A program made the translations under genes and the position numbers. 64,000 nt of DNA from Gemmatimonadota bacterium. Its GTDB lineage: Bacteria; Gemmatimonadota; Gemmatimonadetes; Longimicrobiales; Gaopeijiaceae. Positions 20,127-30,148 of the stretch are shown piece after piece. Below the pieces are notes generated by a model. That model ran no database searches. It saw only the letters and a program-made list of their open reading frames with translations, and was not told where the DNA came from. The DNA is taken from assembly GCA_022563405.1 (NCBI GenBank), contig JADFNK010000006.1, positions 1-64,000 on the forward strand, given 5' to 3'. Position 1 is the stretch's first letter; each line of letters begins with the position of its first letter.

Positions 20127-20849
20127 TCATCCCGCGAGCTCCACCCTCTCGCAAGCCCGACCCAGACGGTCCAGTCCCTCGGCCAACTCGGCCTCGGTGA
20201 TCAAGAGGGACGGACCGATGCGGATCACCTGGCCATCTAGGCCCCCGATCCCGACGAGCAGGCCTTCGTCCTTGGCAGCTTCGAGAAGCGCCTTCGCCCT
20301 CTGCGGCGCGGGCTCCTTGGTGCTCCGATCCTGAACGAGCTCGAGGGCCTGCATGAGTCCCATTCCTCGGACGTCGCCAATCCAATCGTAGCCGTCCTTC
20401 AACTCCCCCAAACCCCGCGCCAGCTGGGCCCCTCTCGCTTCAGCGCGGGAGGGGACGTCCTCCTCCACCATCACATCGAGCGTGGCGCACGCGGCCGCCA
20501 TGGAGACCGGATTCCCACCGAACGTGGAGATGGTCTTGGCCTTCCAGGAGGTCGCGATATCGGGCCTGGTGATGGTCGCTCCCACAGGCGCGCCGTTCGC
20601 GATGCCCTTCGCCATGACCATGATGTCCGGCTCTACCCCCCAGTGCTCGATGGCGAACCATCGGCCTCCACTGCGCCCGAAGCCGGACTGAACCTCGTCT
20701 GCGATGAACAGGCCGCCATACGATCGAATCGGGATCCAGAAGGCGGGTCCGTCCGTCGACCTCCTGTCCGTGCTCCTGACGCTCGTCGCGCTGCTGGCGT
20801 GCATCGGGATCAGCACGGCAACCGCGACGAGGAGGCGAGTGTAACCCAA
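20127..20849 (-). pseudogene. Truncated class-III aminotransferase (C-terminal half) fused to unrelated signal-peptide-like leader
   Basis: Homology starts at about aa 41: GLFIADEVQSGFGRSGGRWFAIEHWGVEPDIMVMAKGIANGAPVGA...; N-terminal half absent. Confidence 0.75.
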
Positions 20850-20869
20850 CCCTTAGGTCAGCCCGGCGG

Positions 20870-22507
20870 TTACGTCGGCCCCGCGGCCTTCACCGCGTCG
20901 GGGACCTGCGCCTCGAACCGGCCGAAGTTCTCCCTGAACATCGCCGCCAGCTTCTCGGCCGCAGCGTCATAGTCCGCGCCGTCCGCCCAGGTGTCACGCG
21001 GATTCAGGATCTCCGGGGGTACATCCGGGACCTGCGAGGGTATACGCAGCCCGAAGACTGGGTCGGTCACCGCCTCGGCCTGGTCCAGTTCCCCGGCCAA
21101 GGCCGCCCGCACCATGGCCCTCGTGTAGGACAGCTTCATGCGGCTGCCCACGCCGTAGGGGCCACCACTCCAACCCGTATTCACCAGCCACACCTGGGCC
21201 CCGTGGTCGCGAAGCCGCTCACCAAGTAGTTTCGCGTACTCGCCCGGATGGCGCGGCAGGAAGGGCGCACCGAAACAAGCGCTGAACGTCGCCTCAGGCT
21301 CCGTAACACCCCGTTCCGTTCCGGCCACCTTGGCCGTGTAACCCGACAGGAACTGGTACATCGACTGCTCCGAGGTCAGCTTGGAAATCGGAGGCAACAC
21401 GCCGAATGCATCGGCCGTCAGGAAGACGACGTTCTTCGGGTGGTCACCCAGGCTCGGAAAAACGGCGTTTGGAATGTAGTGAAGGGGGTACGAGGCCCTC
21501 GTGTTCTGGGTGATCGTCGCGTCGTCGAAGTCGATCTCCGAGGTCCCTTCGCGTAGAACCACGTTTTCAAGGATGGTTCCGAACATCTGCGTCGCACGGT
21601 AGATCTCCGGCTCGCTCTCGAGGGAAAGCCGAATCGCTTTTGCGTAACACCCACCCTCGAAATTGAACACGCCGCCGCTGCTCCACCCGTGCTCGTCGTC
21701 TCCGATGAGCCTTCGTTCCGGATCGGCCGACAGCGTGGTCTTGCCCGTGCCGGAGAGGCCGAAGAAGAGCGCCGTGTCCCCGTCCGGCCCGATGTTGGCC
21801 GAGCAGTGCATCGGTAGCACACCTTGGTCGGGGAGCAAGTAGTTCAGCACCGAGAAGATCGACTTCTTGATCTCTCCGGCGTAGTTGGACCCGCCGATCA
21901 GAACCTGGCGCTCCTTGAAGTTGACCACGATGAAGGTCCCTGTGGCCGTCCCGTGCTTGGCCGGATCGGCCTGGTACCCCGGGGCGTGGAGCACCGTGAA
22001 TTCGGGCTGGAAGACGGCCAGTTCCTCGGGTGTGGGCCGGAGGAACATGTTGTAGGCGAACAGGTTGTGCCACGCATTGTGGTTCACGACCCGGACGTTC
22101 AAAGCGTGATTGGGATCTGCACCCACCCGTGTGTCTCGGACGAACAGTTCCTGCCCGTCCAGGAACGCGATGACCTCCTCGCGGAGTGCGTAGAAGTGTT
22201 CCTCACTCAGGGGCGCGTTGGCGGAGCCCCAATCCACCGAGTCTCCCGTCATCGACTCCTTCACGATGAATTTGTCCCCCGGCGACCGCCCCGTATGAGG
22301 ACTGGTGACCGTGGCGAACGCGCCCATGTGGGCCAGGCGACCTTCGCCCCGCTCCAAAGCTCGCTCATAAAGCTGAACGGGCGAGAGATTCCAGTGCACG
22401 GCTTCAGTGGGCTCGAGCCCGTGTATGTCCAATCCGGCAACGGTTACGGCGGTTGTTCCGGCCCTTGTACCGGTCACTTCCACTCTACCTTCGCTTTTCG
22501 TGGCCAT
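20870..22507 (-). CDS. pckA: Phosphoenolpyruvate carboxykinase (ATP)
   Basis: MATKSEG start; [40 protein letters not shown]. Confidence 0.95.
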   Translation of the reverse strand: MATKSEGRVEVTGTRAGTTAVTVAGLDIHGLEPTEAVHWNLSPVQLYERALERGEGRLAHMGAFATVTSPHTGRSPGDKFIVKESMTGDSVDWGSANAPLSEEHFYALREEVIAFLDGQELFVRDTRVGADPNHALNVRVVNHNAWHNLFAYNMFLRPTPEELAVFQPEFTVLHAPGYQADPAKHGTATGTFIVVNFKERQVLIGGSNYAGEIKKSIFSVLNYLLPDQGVLPMHCSANIGPDGDTALFFGLSGTGKTTLSADPERRLIGDDEHGWSSGGVFNFEGGCYAKAIRLSLESEPEIYRATQMFGTILENVVLREGTSEIDFDDATITQNTRASYPLHYIPNAVFPSLGDHPKNVVFLTADAFGVLPPISKLTSEQSMYQFLSGYTAKVAGTERGVTEPEATFSACFGAPFLPRHPGEYAKLLGERLRDHGAQVWLVNTGWSGGPYGVGSRMKLSYTRAMVRAALAGELDQAEAVTDPVFGLRIPSQVPDVPPEILNPRDTWADGADYDAAAEKLAAMFRENFGRFEAQVPDAVKAAGPT

Positions 22508-22521
22508 ATGTCCCCAGACAC

Positions 22522-22828
22522 TAGAAGGCTGTTGAAGAAGTATAGCGGGTCGCGCACATGGCGCTTGTGCGCGTTCAGACAAGGAACGACGACGAGGCGT
22601 AGCAACGCTACGGCGAGGAGGAGAGACGCCGGATCAACCGCACAACCGCCATGTGCCCACGAACGTGAGGGGAATGACCTTACACGTTGAAGGGTTGCGG
22701 TGGCACGACCCCGTCTCCGTTGTTGGAGCTCCTAACCATAGCGAATGCTATGGCGTCGTCGCTCCGCCTAGGAGCTGGGGCCGTGGCATCCGCAACGCGG
22801 CCCACCATACTTCTTCAACAGCCTTCTA
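22522..22828. mobile_element. MITE-like element with perfect 22-bp terminal inverted repeats (20 bp plus flanking TA)
   Basis: TAGAAGGCTGTTGAAGAAGTAT at 22522-22543 and its reverse complement at 22807-22828; two large internal imperfect palindromes; no internal transposase ORF. Confidence 0.75.
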
Positions 22829-25093
22829 AGAAGCTGCCGTGCGATCCTGCGCATCCACCGATGCGAATGTGACCAGGTTTATGATGTCCTCCACGGTGGA
22901 TCCCCGTTGAAGGAAGTGGACGGGATGCCGCATTCCCAGGAGGATGGGTCCGATCACCTCGGCTCCCCCCAACTCCGCCAACAGCTTATAGGCTGAGTTG
23001 GCCGACGCCAGCCCCGGGAAAATCAGGACGTTGGCGGCTCTCTTCAGATCGCTGAAAGGGTACTGTGACTGCAGAATCTCAGTGTTCAGAGCCGTATCGG
23101 CCTGCATCTCTCCGTCGATCTCGATATCCGGCCGAAGCTCCTTCACCTGCATCACGGCTTGTCGAACCTTCTGCGCTTCGGGATGCCGAACCGATCCGAA
23201 GTTCGAAAACGAAACCATCGCGATGCGCGGAACGATGCCCAGTTTCTCCACGAATCCCGCCGTGAGCAACGCTATATCGGTCAGCGTATCCGCGTCCGGA
23301 TCGATATTCACGGCCGTATCGCCGAAGAAGAGCAACTCTCGATCCCTCAGAGCCACCACGTACATAGCGGCCACCTTACGTACCCCATCGGCCCGTCCAA
23401 TGACCTCCAGCGCCGGCCGTATGAGCTCGGCGTAGTGTGACTCGATCCCTCCCACCACGGCGTCGGCATCACCTTGGCGAACCATCATGCCGGCAAAATA
23501 GCTCGGCTGGTACATTTTCGAGCGCGCTTCGGCGCGTGTGAGACCCTTCCGCTTCCGGGAAACGTATAGCGCTTCAGCATAGGCGTGCCGTACTTCATCG
23601 CTCACGGTGGGGTGGACTACCTCCACACCCTGCAGGTCGAGGCCGTGGGTTTCTGCAATCTCATTGATCTTGTCCTCACGTCCGATGAGCACCGGCACGG
23701 CAATCCCGTCTTCCACGATCTCCTGCGCCGCGCGGATCACTCGTTCGTTGTAACCGTCGGCCAGCACCACTTTCATCGGACGCCTCCGAGCCCGGTCGAT
23801 CAAACCCCTCATCACCTCTCCGCCGGGCCCCAAGCTCGCCTTGAGCCGATCCTCATACCGCGCGATGTCGATGGTTTCGCGGGCGACGCCCGAATCCATC
23901 GCTGCCTGCGCCACCGCCGGTGCCACGGCGAGAAGCACCCTCGAGTCGAACGGCTTGGGGATCAAGTACTCGGGGCCGAACTCGAAGACCTCTCCCTCAT
24001 AGGCGACGGCCACCGACTGGGGCACGGTAGCCTTCGCCAGTTCAGCCAGCGCCTTGGTGGCCGCGATCATCATCTCGTGGTTGATAGCGCGCGCGCGCAC
24101 GTCCAGGGCGCCTCTGAAGAGGAACGGGAAGCCCAAAACGTTGTTGACCTGATTCGGATAGTCGGAGCGCCCGGTAGCCATGATGGCATCATCTCTGACT
24201 TCGGCCACCTCTTCGGGCGTGATTTCGGGATCGGGATTGGCCAACGCGAATATGATGGGACGCTCAGCCATCGAGGCGACCATCTCCTTCGTGACCAATC
24301 CCTTGACGGACAGTCCGACGAGCACGTCGGCGCCCTCCAGCGCCTCCGCCAGCGTACGCCGGTCGGTGCTGACCGCGAAGCGGGCCTTGTACTCGTTCAT
24401 CCCCTCCTCACGCCCCTCGTAGATCACCCCTTTGCTGTCGACGAACATCAGGTGTTCCCGAGTGACACCCATCCGCGTAAAGTGCTCAGCGGTGGCAAGC
24501 GCCGAGGCGCCGGCACCGCTGAACACGACCCGTACTTTCGACGCCTTCTTGCCGGCGACTTCCAACGCGTTCAGCAGCGCAGCAGTGGCAATGATCGCGG
24601 TGCCGTGTTGATCGTCGTGGAAGACCGGTATGTCCATGGTCTCCTGGAGACGCTTCTCGATCACGAAGCAGTCGGGCGCCTTGATGTCCTCGAGATTGAT
24701 ACCACCCACCGTGGGCTCGAGAAGCTCACAAAAGCGGATGACGTCCTCCGGATCCTCAGAGCCGACTTCGAGATCGAACACATCGATGCCGGCAAACTTC
24801 TTGAAGAGCACCCCCTTACCCTCCATGACCGGCTTCGACGCGCTCGGACCGATGTTCCCCAAACCGAGTACCGCTGTCCCATTCGTCACTACCGCGACCA
24901 AATTTCCTCGTGCTGTGTACTTGAATACCGCGTCCGGATCATCGCGGATTTCGAGACAGGGGGCCGCCACTCCAGGAGTATACGCGAGCGACAACTCTCT
25001 CTGCGTATTGAGCGCCTTGGTGGGAATAACCTCGATCTTCCCGGGCCGGCCCGTAGTGTGGTACTCGAGGGCCGCCTTGCTACGAGCATCCAT
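22826..25093 (-). CDS. maeB: NADP-dependent malic enzyme with C-terminal phosphotransacetylase-like domain
   Basis: LAYTPGVAAPCLEI, DDQHGTAIIATAALLNAL, VVFSGAGASA; C-terminal PTA region. Confidence 0.93.
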   Translation of the reverse strand: MDARSKAALEYHTTGRPGKIEVIPTKALNTQRELSLAYTPGVAAPCLEIRDDPDAVFKYTARGNLVAVVTNGTAVLGLGNIGPSASKPVMEGKGVLFKKFAGIDVFDLEVGSEDPEDVIRFCELLEPTVGGINLEDIKAPDCFVIEKRLQETMDIPVFHDDQHGTAIIATAALLNALEVAGKKASKVRVVFSGAGASALATAEHFTRMGVTREHLMFVDSKGVIYEGREEGMNEYKARFAVSTDRRTLAEALEGADVLVGLSVKGLVTKEMVASMAERPIIFALANPDPEITPEEVAEVRDDAIMATGRSDYPNQVNNVLGFPFLFRGALDVRARAINHEMMIAATKALAELAKATVPQSVAVAYEGEVFEFGPEYLIPKPFDSRVLLAVAPAVAQAAMDSGVARETIDIARYEDRLKASLGPGGEVMRGLIDRARRRPMKVVLADGYNERVIRAAQEIVEDGIAVPVLIGREDKINEIAETHGLDLQGVEVVHPTVSDEVRHAYAEALYVSRKRKGLTRAEARSKMYQPSYFAGMMVRQGDADAVVGGIESHYAELIRPALEVIGRADGVRKVAAMYVVALRDRELLFFGDTAVNIDPDADTLTDIALLTAGFVEKLGIVPRIAMVSFSNFGSVRHPEAQKVRQAVMQVKELRPDIEIDGEMQADTALNTEILQSQYPFSDLKRAANVLIFPGLASANSAYKLLAELGGAEVIGPILLGMRHPVHFLQRGSTVEDIINLVTFASVDAQDRTAAS

Positions 25094-25164
25094 TCGGAAG
25101 CCTCGCGGAGAGGGGAGTGGGTTAGCTTAGAAAGTAGTGCGTCAATCGCCTGACCAGAGAGTAG

Positions 25165-26952
25165 ATGGCCGTTTATCCCTTACATACGTTAACGCTACTC
25201 GCCCTCCTCGGTACCACTTCCGTAACGGCGCTCGCCGGCCAAGCATGCCCCCAGGGGGAGGTCTCGGCGGTCCTCGTAACCGCGCATTCCTACTTCGAAA
25301 CCGCCGATTCCACGGACGCGGGCGCGCTTACGTGGTTCTACGACATCGCCAACCGGGTCCACGCCGACACCAACGAGGATTTTCTCAGGGCTGAACTCCT
25401 CCTGGGAGTCGGCGACTGCTACGACCCGTTTCTGATAGAAGAATCCGAGCGGCTCCTACGGCAACTGGGCTTCATCGACCGAGCAGAGGTCACCGGTGTA
25501 GACCAGCCGGACGGATCCGTACAGATCCTGGTAGAAACCTGGAACAGTTGGACTCTCCAGTTCGAGCCGCGTTTCCGGTTTGTGGAGGGGTTTGAGTTCG
25601 CTGGCCTCGACGTCTCCGAGAGGAACTTGCTCGGAAGAGGCATCGTGCTTGGCGGTTTCTACCGCCAAAACCGGGAGCTCCTCAATGTCGGGGGAAGATT
25701 CGAGACCCCCCACCTCCTCGGCACACGGTGGGACACCCGGCTCCAAGCCAGCCGAACGCGGGTCGGAAACGCCTTCCAACAAGGTTTTTTCTACCCCTTT
25801 GTAGGGGAGGTCGGCCGCCGGGCCGCTGTGCAGTCGTTCGTCCAGTTGAAGAACCAGTTCAGCTACAGCCTGCCGGCAGGAGGGACGTACAGCCACGTCG
25901 TGCAACCCTACGGGCAACGGACGGGCCAGATCACGGTGGCCGGAAGGATCGGCCGGCCGGGGCGCCTCACCATCTTCGGCGGCGGACTCTCGAGAGAAGA
26001 GTGGGACTACCCCAAATTTCCAGACGGAGCGGAGGTCGTCCGGAACGAAGATTTCGGAAACGCCGAGCCGGCGCCGCAAGAAATCACCGACATACTGGCT
26101 CCGCAGCTCCGTGATTATTCGACCACACGCGTGAACCTCATCCTGGCCCAGAGGCACCTTTCCTTTGAGCAGCGCGAGCGCCTGGACGCCCTCACAGGTG
26201 TCCAAGACGTCGCGATCGGCGGAGAGCTGGCGCTCGTTCTAGGCCGGAGCATCCCGTTTCTCGGATCGAACGCCGCGAATGAGGACTCCGATTTTTTTGC
26301 CCGGGTCCGTCTCTTCGGTGGACTGGCACCCGGGAACTGGGTGCTCGCGTCGGCGGTCAGCGTCGAGGGCCGAAAAATCTTTGGCGGAGTCGAGAACGGA
26401 TGGAAGGACGTACTGGCTGAGTTCGATATCTATTCTTACTGGCGCCCGTCCGAGACCTCACGGCACACTCTCTTTGCCCGTTTCTCTGGCACCGGGGGTT
26501 GGTCCGTGACCGGTCCGTTTCAGTTGACGCTGGGGGGGGCATCTGGCCTGAGAGGCTACAGTGTGGACGACCATCCGGGGGGGAAACGCCTGATCGCCAA
26601 CTTGGAGGATCGGATTTATTTTGCGTCCCCACGCGACGGCTTCATCGATCTGGGAATGACCGTTTTCGTCGACGTGGGATCGATTTGGGAGGGCGGAGTT
26701 CCCTTTGGAGCAGATTCGGGGACTCTGGCCACGGCAGGGGCCGGGCTGAGGATCGGGTTTCCGGGCGGAACTCCACGCGTAACCCGGATTGATGTGGCAT
26801 TCCCACTCAACGGCTCCGACCGCGCACCCACGTTCCGCATCTCAGCGGAGCTCCTCGGCCTGAGGCGCGGGGTCGAGGACAGGCAGTTACGACGGAGCCG
26901 CCGGGCGGGTGTCGGCGGCGGTATCATCCCCGATCCTTCGGTGGGCCGGTAG
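25165..26952 (+). CDS. Omp85/BamA-like outer-membrane beta-barrel protein
   Basis: Signal peptide; POTRA-like FLRAELLLGVGDCYDPFLIEESERLLRQLGFI; GGASGLRGY motif; GSIWEGG. Confidence 0.78.
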   Translation: MAVYPLHTLTLLALLGTTSVTALAGQACPQGEVSAVLVTAHSYFETADSTDAGALTWFYDIANRVHADTNEDFLRAELLLGVGDCYDPFLIEESERLLRQLGFIDRAEVTGVDQPDGSVQILVETWNSWTLQFEPRFRFVEGFEFAGLDVSERNLLGRGIVLGGFYRQNRELLNVGGRFETPHLLGTRWDTRLQASRTRVGNAFQQGFFYPFVGEVGRRAAVQSFVQLKNQFSYSLPAGGTYSHVVQPYGQRTGQITVAGRIGRPGRLTIFGGGLSREEWDYPKFPDGAEVVRNEDFGNAEPAPQEITDILAPQLRDYSTTRVNLILAQRHLSFEQRERLDALTGVQDVAIGGELALVLGRSIPFLGSNAANEDSDFFARVRLFGGLAPGNWVLASAVSVEGRKIFGGVENGWKDVLAEFDIYSYWRPSETSRHTLFARFSGTGGWSVTGPFQLTLGGASGLRGYSVDDHPGGKRLIANLEDRIYFASPRDGFIDLGMTVFVDVGSIWEGGVPFGADSGTLATAGAGLRIGFPGGTPRVTRIDVAFPLNGSDRAPTFRISAELLGLRRGVEDRQLRRSRRAGVGGGIIPDPSVGR

Positions 26953-26962
26953 AACAAACCCT

Positions 26963-26990
26963 TTGACGTCGGAAACAAAAGTTTTAGGTT
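26963..26990 (+). promoter_or_regulatory. Candidate sigma-70 promoter upstream of sigma factor gene
   Basis: TTGACG (26963-26968), 16 nt, TAGGTT (26985-26990), in an AT-richer patch. Confidence 0.3.
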
Positions 26991-27156
26991 ATTTCCCCTT
27001 CGCTTTGTAACGTGAAACATGTGTTCCTTTGCTTATTGAGTAAGCAGGGGTCGTCGCGAAGGGTTTACGGATGGGTTTCTGGTTGTACGGATGGTTGCTT
27101 TGATCGGTTGCTTTTAGAGACACCTCATCACCTTCAAGACGAGGCGCCCAGTACGA

Positions 27157-28014
27157 ATGTTCTCCACTTCCCGAGGCCTCGATTCATTCGACCAGTATCT
27201 GCAAGACGTCGAAAAATACCCCCTTATTCAGGATCCAGCCGAAGAACGGGCTCTCGCCCGGCGGGCCCGGGCAGGCGACAAAGAGGCCGCTGAGCGACTC
27301 GTAACCGCCAATCTCCGGTTCGTTATTTCTTATGTGAAGAAATATCAGGGCCGTGGCTTGGGGCTCGCCGAGCTCGTCTGTATCGGCAACGAGGGGCTCC
27401 TGAAGGCGGTCAAGAAATTCGATCCGGACAAGGGTGTCAAATTCATTTCGTACGCGGTCTGGTGGATCCGCCAAACCGTTCTCCAAGCCCTGGCTGAGCA
27501 AACCCGGTCGGTTCGAATCCCCCTCAATCAGAATTCCAACCTCGCCAAGCTCGCCCGCATCGACACCGCGCTCACACAACAACTCGGCCGCTCCCCCACC
27601 ATTCAGGAAATCTCTCGAGAGATGGAGGAGCCGATCGAAACGATCCGTGCTCTTCGAAGGGTAGCCGCCAGCGAATTGAGTCTCGATGCTCCCATCGACC
27701 GGAGTGACGGCAACAGCGCGAGCTTCGGTGAGCGCTTCGCCGGGATCGAGGCCACCGACATCGAAGAGGACGTTGAATCGCTCGCTCGCAGAGAATTCCT
27801 CGATACGATGTTCGACAGCTATCTCACCGAGCGGGAGAGGAAGATCCTCTACCTCTATTACGGCTTGGACGACGGCGAAGAGCGTACGCTCGAGGAGATC
27901 GGATCACTGCTCGGCGTGACACGCGAGCGGATCCGTCAGATTCGGAATCGCGCCTTCGAGAAGCTGCGTGAGAGTCCGCAGGGCGATTCGCTGTCCGGAT
28001 TTTGGAGCGCCTGA
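27157..28014 (+). CDS. rpoD: RNA polymerase sigma-70 family factor (RpoD/SigA-like, lacks region 1.1)
   Basis: DSFDQYLQDVEKYPLI, GNEGLLKAVKKFDPDKGVKFISYAVWWIRQTV, LGVTRERIRQIRNRAFEKLR. Confidence 0.9.
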   Translation: MFSTSRGLDSFDQYLQDVEKYPLIQDPAEERALARRARAGDKEAAERLVTANLRFVISYVKKYQGRGLGLAELVCIGNEGLLKAVKKFDPDKGVKFISYAVWWIRQTVLQALAEQTRSVRIPLNQNSNLAKLARIDTALTQQLGRSPTIQEISREMEEPIETIRALRRVAASELSLDAPIDRSDGNSASFGERFAGIEATDIEEDVESLARREFLDTMFDSYLTERERKILYLYYGLDDGEERTLEEIGSLLGVTRERIRQIRNRAFEKLRESPQGDSLSGFWSA

Positions 28015-30095
28015 GCGCCAACCAAGCGATTCGCCCAGTCGCGACGATCTCGAGGCTGATCACGGTTCTTTTTTGGCCGTGTGCCTTATCCGGACAAATC
28101 CAGGAAGCCCCGTCCGCGTGGAACGGTGAGAGAGCCCTCCAACTGGTGGAGCAAGCCCGAAGGCTCCGCCAGGCTACCGCGGTCGACTCGGCCTTTCAGG
28201 CCTACCAGGCCGACGCACGCGGCTACGTGTACTTCTTCTTCGATCGTACCGGCAGCGCCGAACGCACGCTGATAAAGATCGACCAGATGGCCCTCGAGGT
28301 CTCCTGGAGGGCACCGCGCCAGACCAAGCAGCAGGTGGTCGGCCGCCGCGACGTAAAAGAGCTTCCCACCAACATCAGCTACCACCTCGACCATCTGACC
28401 GTCGTGTTGGACGACTTCGGTGATCTGATTCGCCTCGGAAACGGCGATGAAGTCGAGGCCGTGGTTCATCCGGCCGCACCGGGGGCCGACTCCGTATACG
28501 ACTACCGCCTCGCGGACTCTTTGACCGTGACACTTCCGGCCCCCGCCGCGGGCATCCGGGTCTATGAACTGGAGGTCAGGCCGAAGGACCCTGGGGCTCC
28601 TGGCTTCATCGGGAGCCTGTTCGTGCAGCGAGGGACGGGGGGTATCGTGCGCCTGAGCTTCACCTTTACCCCCGCTTCCTACGTCGACAGGAGCCTGGAC
28701 TACATCCGCATCTCCATGGACAACTCACTGTGGGACGGAAAATATTGGCTTCCCTACCGGCAGGAGATCGAGCTGAGGCGAGAGTTACCGATCATCGCGT
28801 TCCTGGGGGGCAGCATCATCCGTGGCCGCTTCCAGATCCGGAACTACCGCTTCAACCCAGAACTTCCGCAAGACTTTTTCCTCGGGGGACCAGTCACTTC
28901 GGTCCCTGAGGACGAGCTCGCGAATTTTCCATTCGAGTCCGGATTGTACGATCAACTCTCGGACGAAGGCTTGGACCCTTCTCCACAGATCGAAGCGATC
29001 CGTGAACAAGCGATGGCCGTCTTGGGACAGCGGTACTTGAGTGGATTGAGCCCGTCCCGTCTCCACGTGCCCTTCATTTCATCGGTGTACCGGTACAACC
29101 GTGCGGAAGGCTCCTTCGTGGGAGGGGGCGCGTCCTTCCGGCTGGGGCCGACCTGGAGGCTTCTGTCGCGGGGCGGCTACGCATTCGGGCGGAAGACCGG
29201 CCAGCTCGCCATCGACCTCCGATCGAGTCCCAGCCCGGAGGCGTTCAGCGTGGGTCTATGGTGGAACGAGCTTCAGAACGCATCAGGCCGACTCCCCGGG
29301 GCGAGCGGCGCCGTCAACACGCTGGCGGGACTGCTCGATGACCGCGACTTCACGGATCCCTATTTCACGTCGGGAGCGAGCGCTCGATACGGATGGGGCC
29401 TGGGAACGCCGAGATCACTCGAGGTGGGGGTCGTATGGGAACGGCACCGTTCCGGCACGAACGTCGTGGACGATGGACTCGGAGGAACTCCAGCGACCGC
29501 GTCCGCGACCAGCCGCCCTGTGCTACCCGTCGACGAGGGCGACGAGGGGGCCATCGAGGTGACCTACGCAGCACGGACCGCCGCCCGAGGGTTCGAAAGC
29601 TCGGCAACGGTCCGGATCGGACAGATGGAGGAACAGCCGTACGCCTCACTCTGGTGGGCCACCACAGTCCGGCGGGAACTCCACGAACAGGGCACCACCC
29701 TCCAGGCGGGGCTACGGGTCGGGATCGCGACCGAGGACACCCCCATACAGACGCTCTTCCTCCTGGGCGGCCGGCATACATTACCCGGTTATTCTTTTCG
29801 CTCCTTCATCGGCAAGCGAATGGTCCTGCTTCGGGTCGAAGCCGGCCAGGCTGTACTCACTCCTTGGCTCAAGGTCCACGTATTCGGTATGTCAGGAGTG
29901 ACGAGTTTCACCCGCACGGACCTTCCCGACGCCGACTGGCCTCGGCAAGACACGGATGGAGTGAAAAGCTCGGCGGGGTTTGGCCTGAAGCTGGGCTGGG
30001 ATCTGCTGCGCATCGACGTGGGGCGGAGCCTGAACGACGGAGGGGACTGGGAATTCGTCTCTTCCGTCCAGCACCGCTTCTGGAGGTGGCTGTAG
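28002..30095 (+). CDS. Uncharacterised outer-membrane beta-barrel protein, possibly Omp85-related
   Basis: 697 aa; hydrophobic leader; C-terminus GLKLGWDLLRIDVGRSLNDGGDWEFVSSVQHRFWRWL; GGRHTLPGYSFRSF. Confidence 0.6.
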   Translation: MERLSANQAIRPVATISRLITVLFWPCALSGQIQEAPSAWNGERALQLVEQARRLRQATAVDSAFQAYQADARGYVYFFFDRTGSAERTLIKIDQMALEVSWRAPRQTKQQVVGRRDVKELPTNISYHLDHLTVVLDDFGDLIRLGNGDEVEAVVHPAAPGADSVYDYRLADSLTVTLPAPAAGIRVYELEVRPKDPGAPGFIGSLFVQRGTGGIVRLSFTFTPASYVDRSLDYIRISMDNSLWDGKYWLPYRQEIELRRELPIIAFLGGSIIRGRFQIRNYRFNPELPQDFFLGGPVTSVPEDELANFPFESGLYDQLSDEGLDPSPQIEAIREQAMAVLGQRYLSGLSPSRLHVPFISSVYRYNRAEGSFVGGGASFRLGPTWRLLSRGGYAFGRKTGQLAIDLRSSPSPEAFSVGLWWNELQNASGRLPGASGAVNTLAGLLDDRDFTDPYFTSGASARYGWGLGTPRSLEVGVVWERHRSGTNVVDDGLGGTPATASATSRPVLPVDEGDEGAIEVTYAARTAARGFESSATVRIGQMEEQPYASLWWATTVRRELHEQGTTLQAGLRVGIATEDTPIQTLFLLGGRHTLPGYSFRSFIGKRMVLLRVEAGQAVLTPWLKVHVFGMSGVTSFTRTDLPDADWPRQDTDGVKSSAGFGLKLGWDLLRIDVGRSLNDGGDWEFVSSVQHRFWRWL

Positions 30096-30148
30096 CGGCC
30101 CACCGTACTCCTTCAGCGGCCCTCAGGCCCCCCGCCCCGCGCCCGCGT

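Noticed and set aside
22694-22796. Right palindromic arm as an integron attC site
   Set aside because: Ends GTTGCGG/CCGCAAC do not fit GTTRRRY/RYYYAAC, there is no cassette array or intI, and outer perfect TIRs fit a MITE better.
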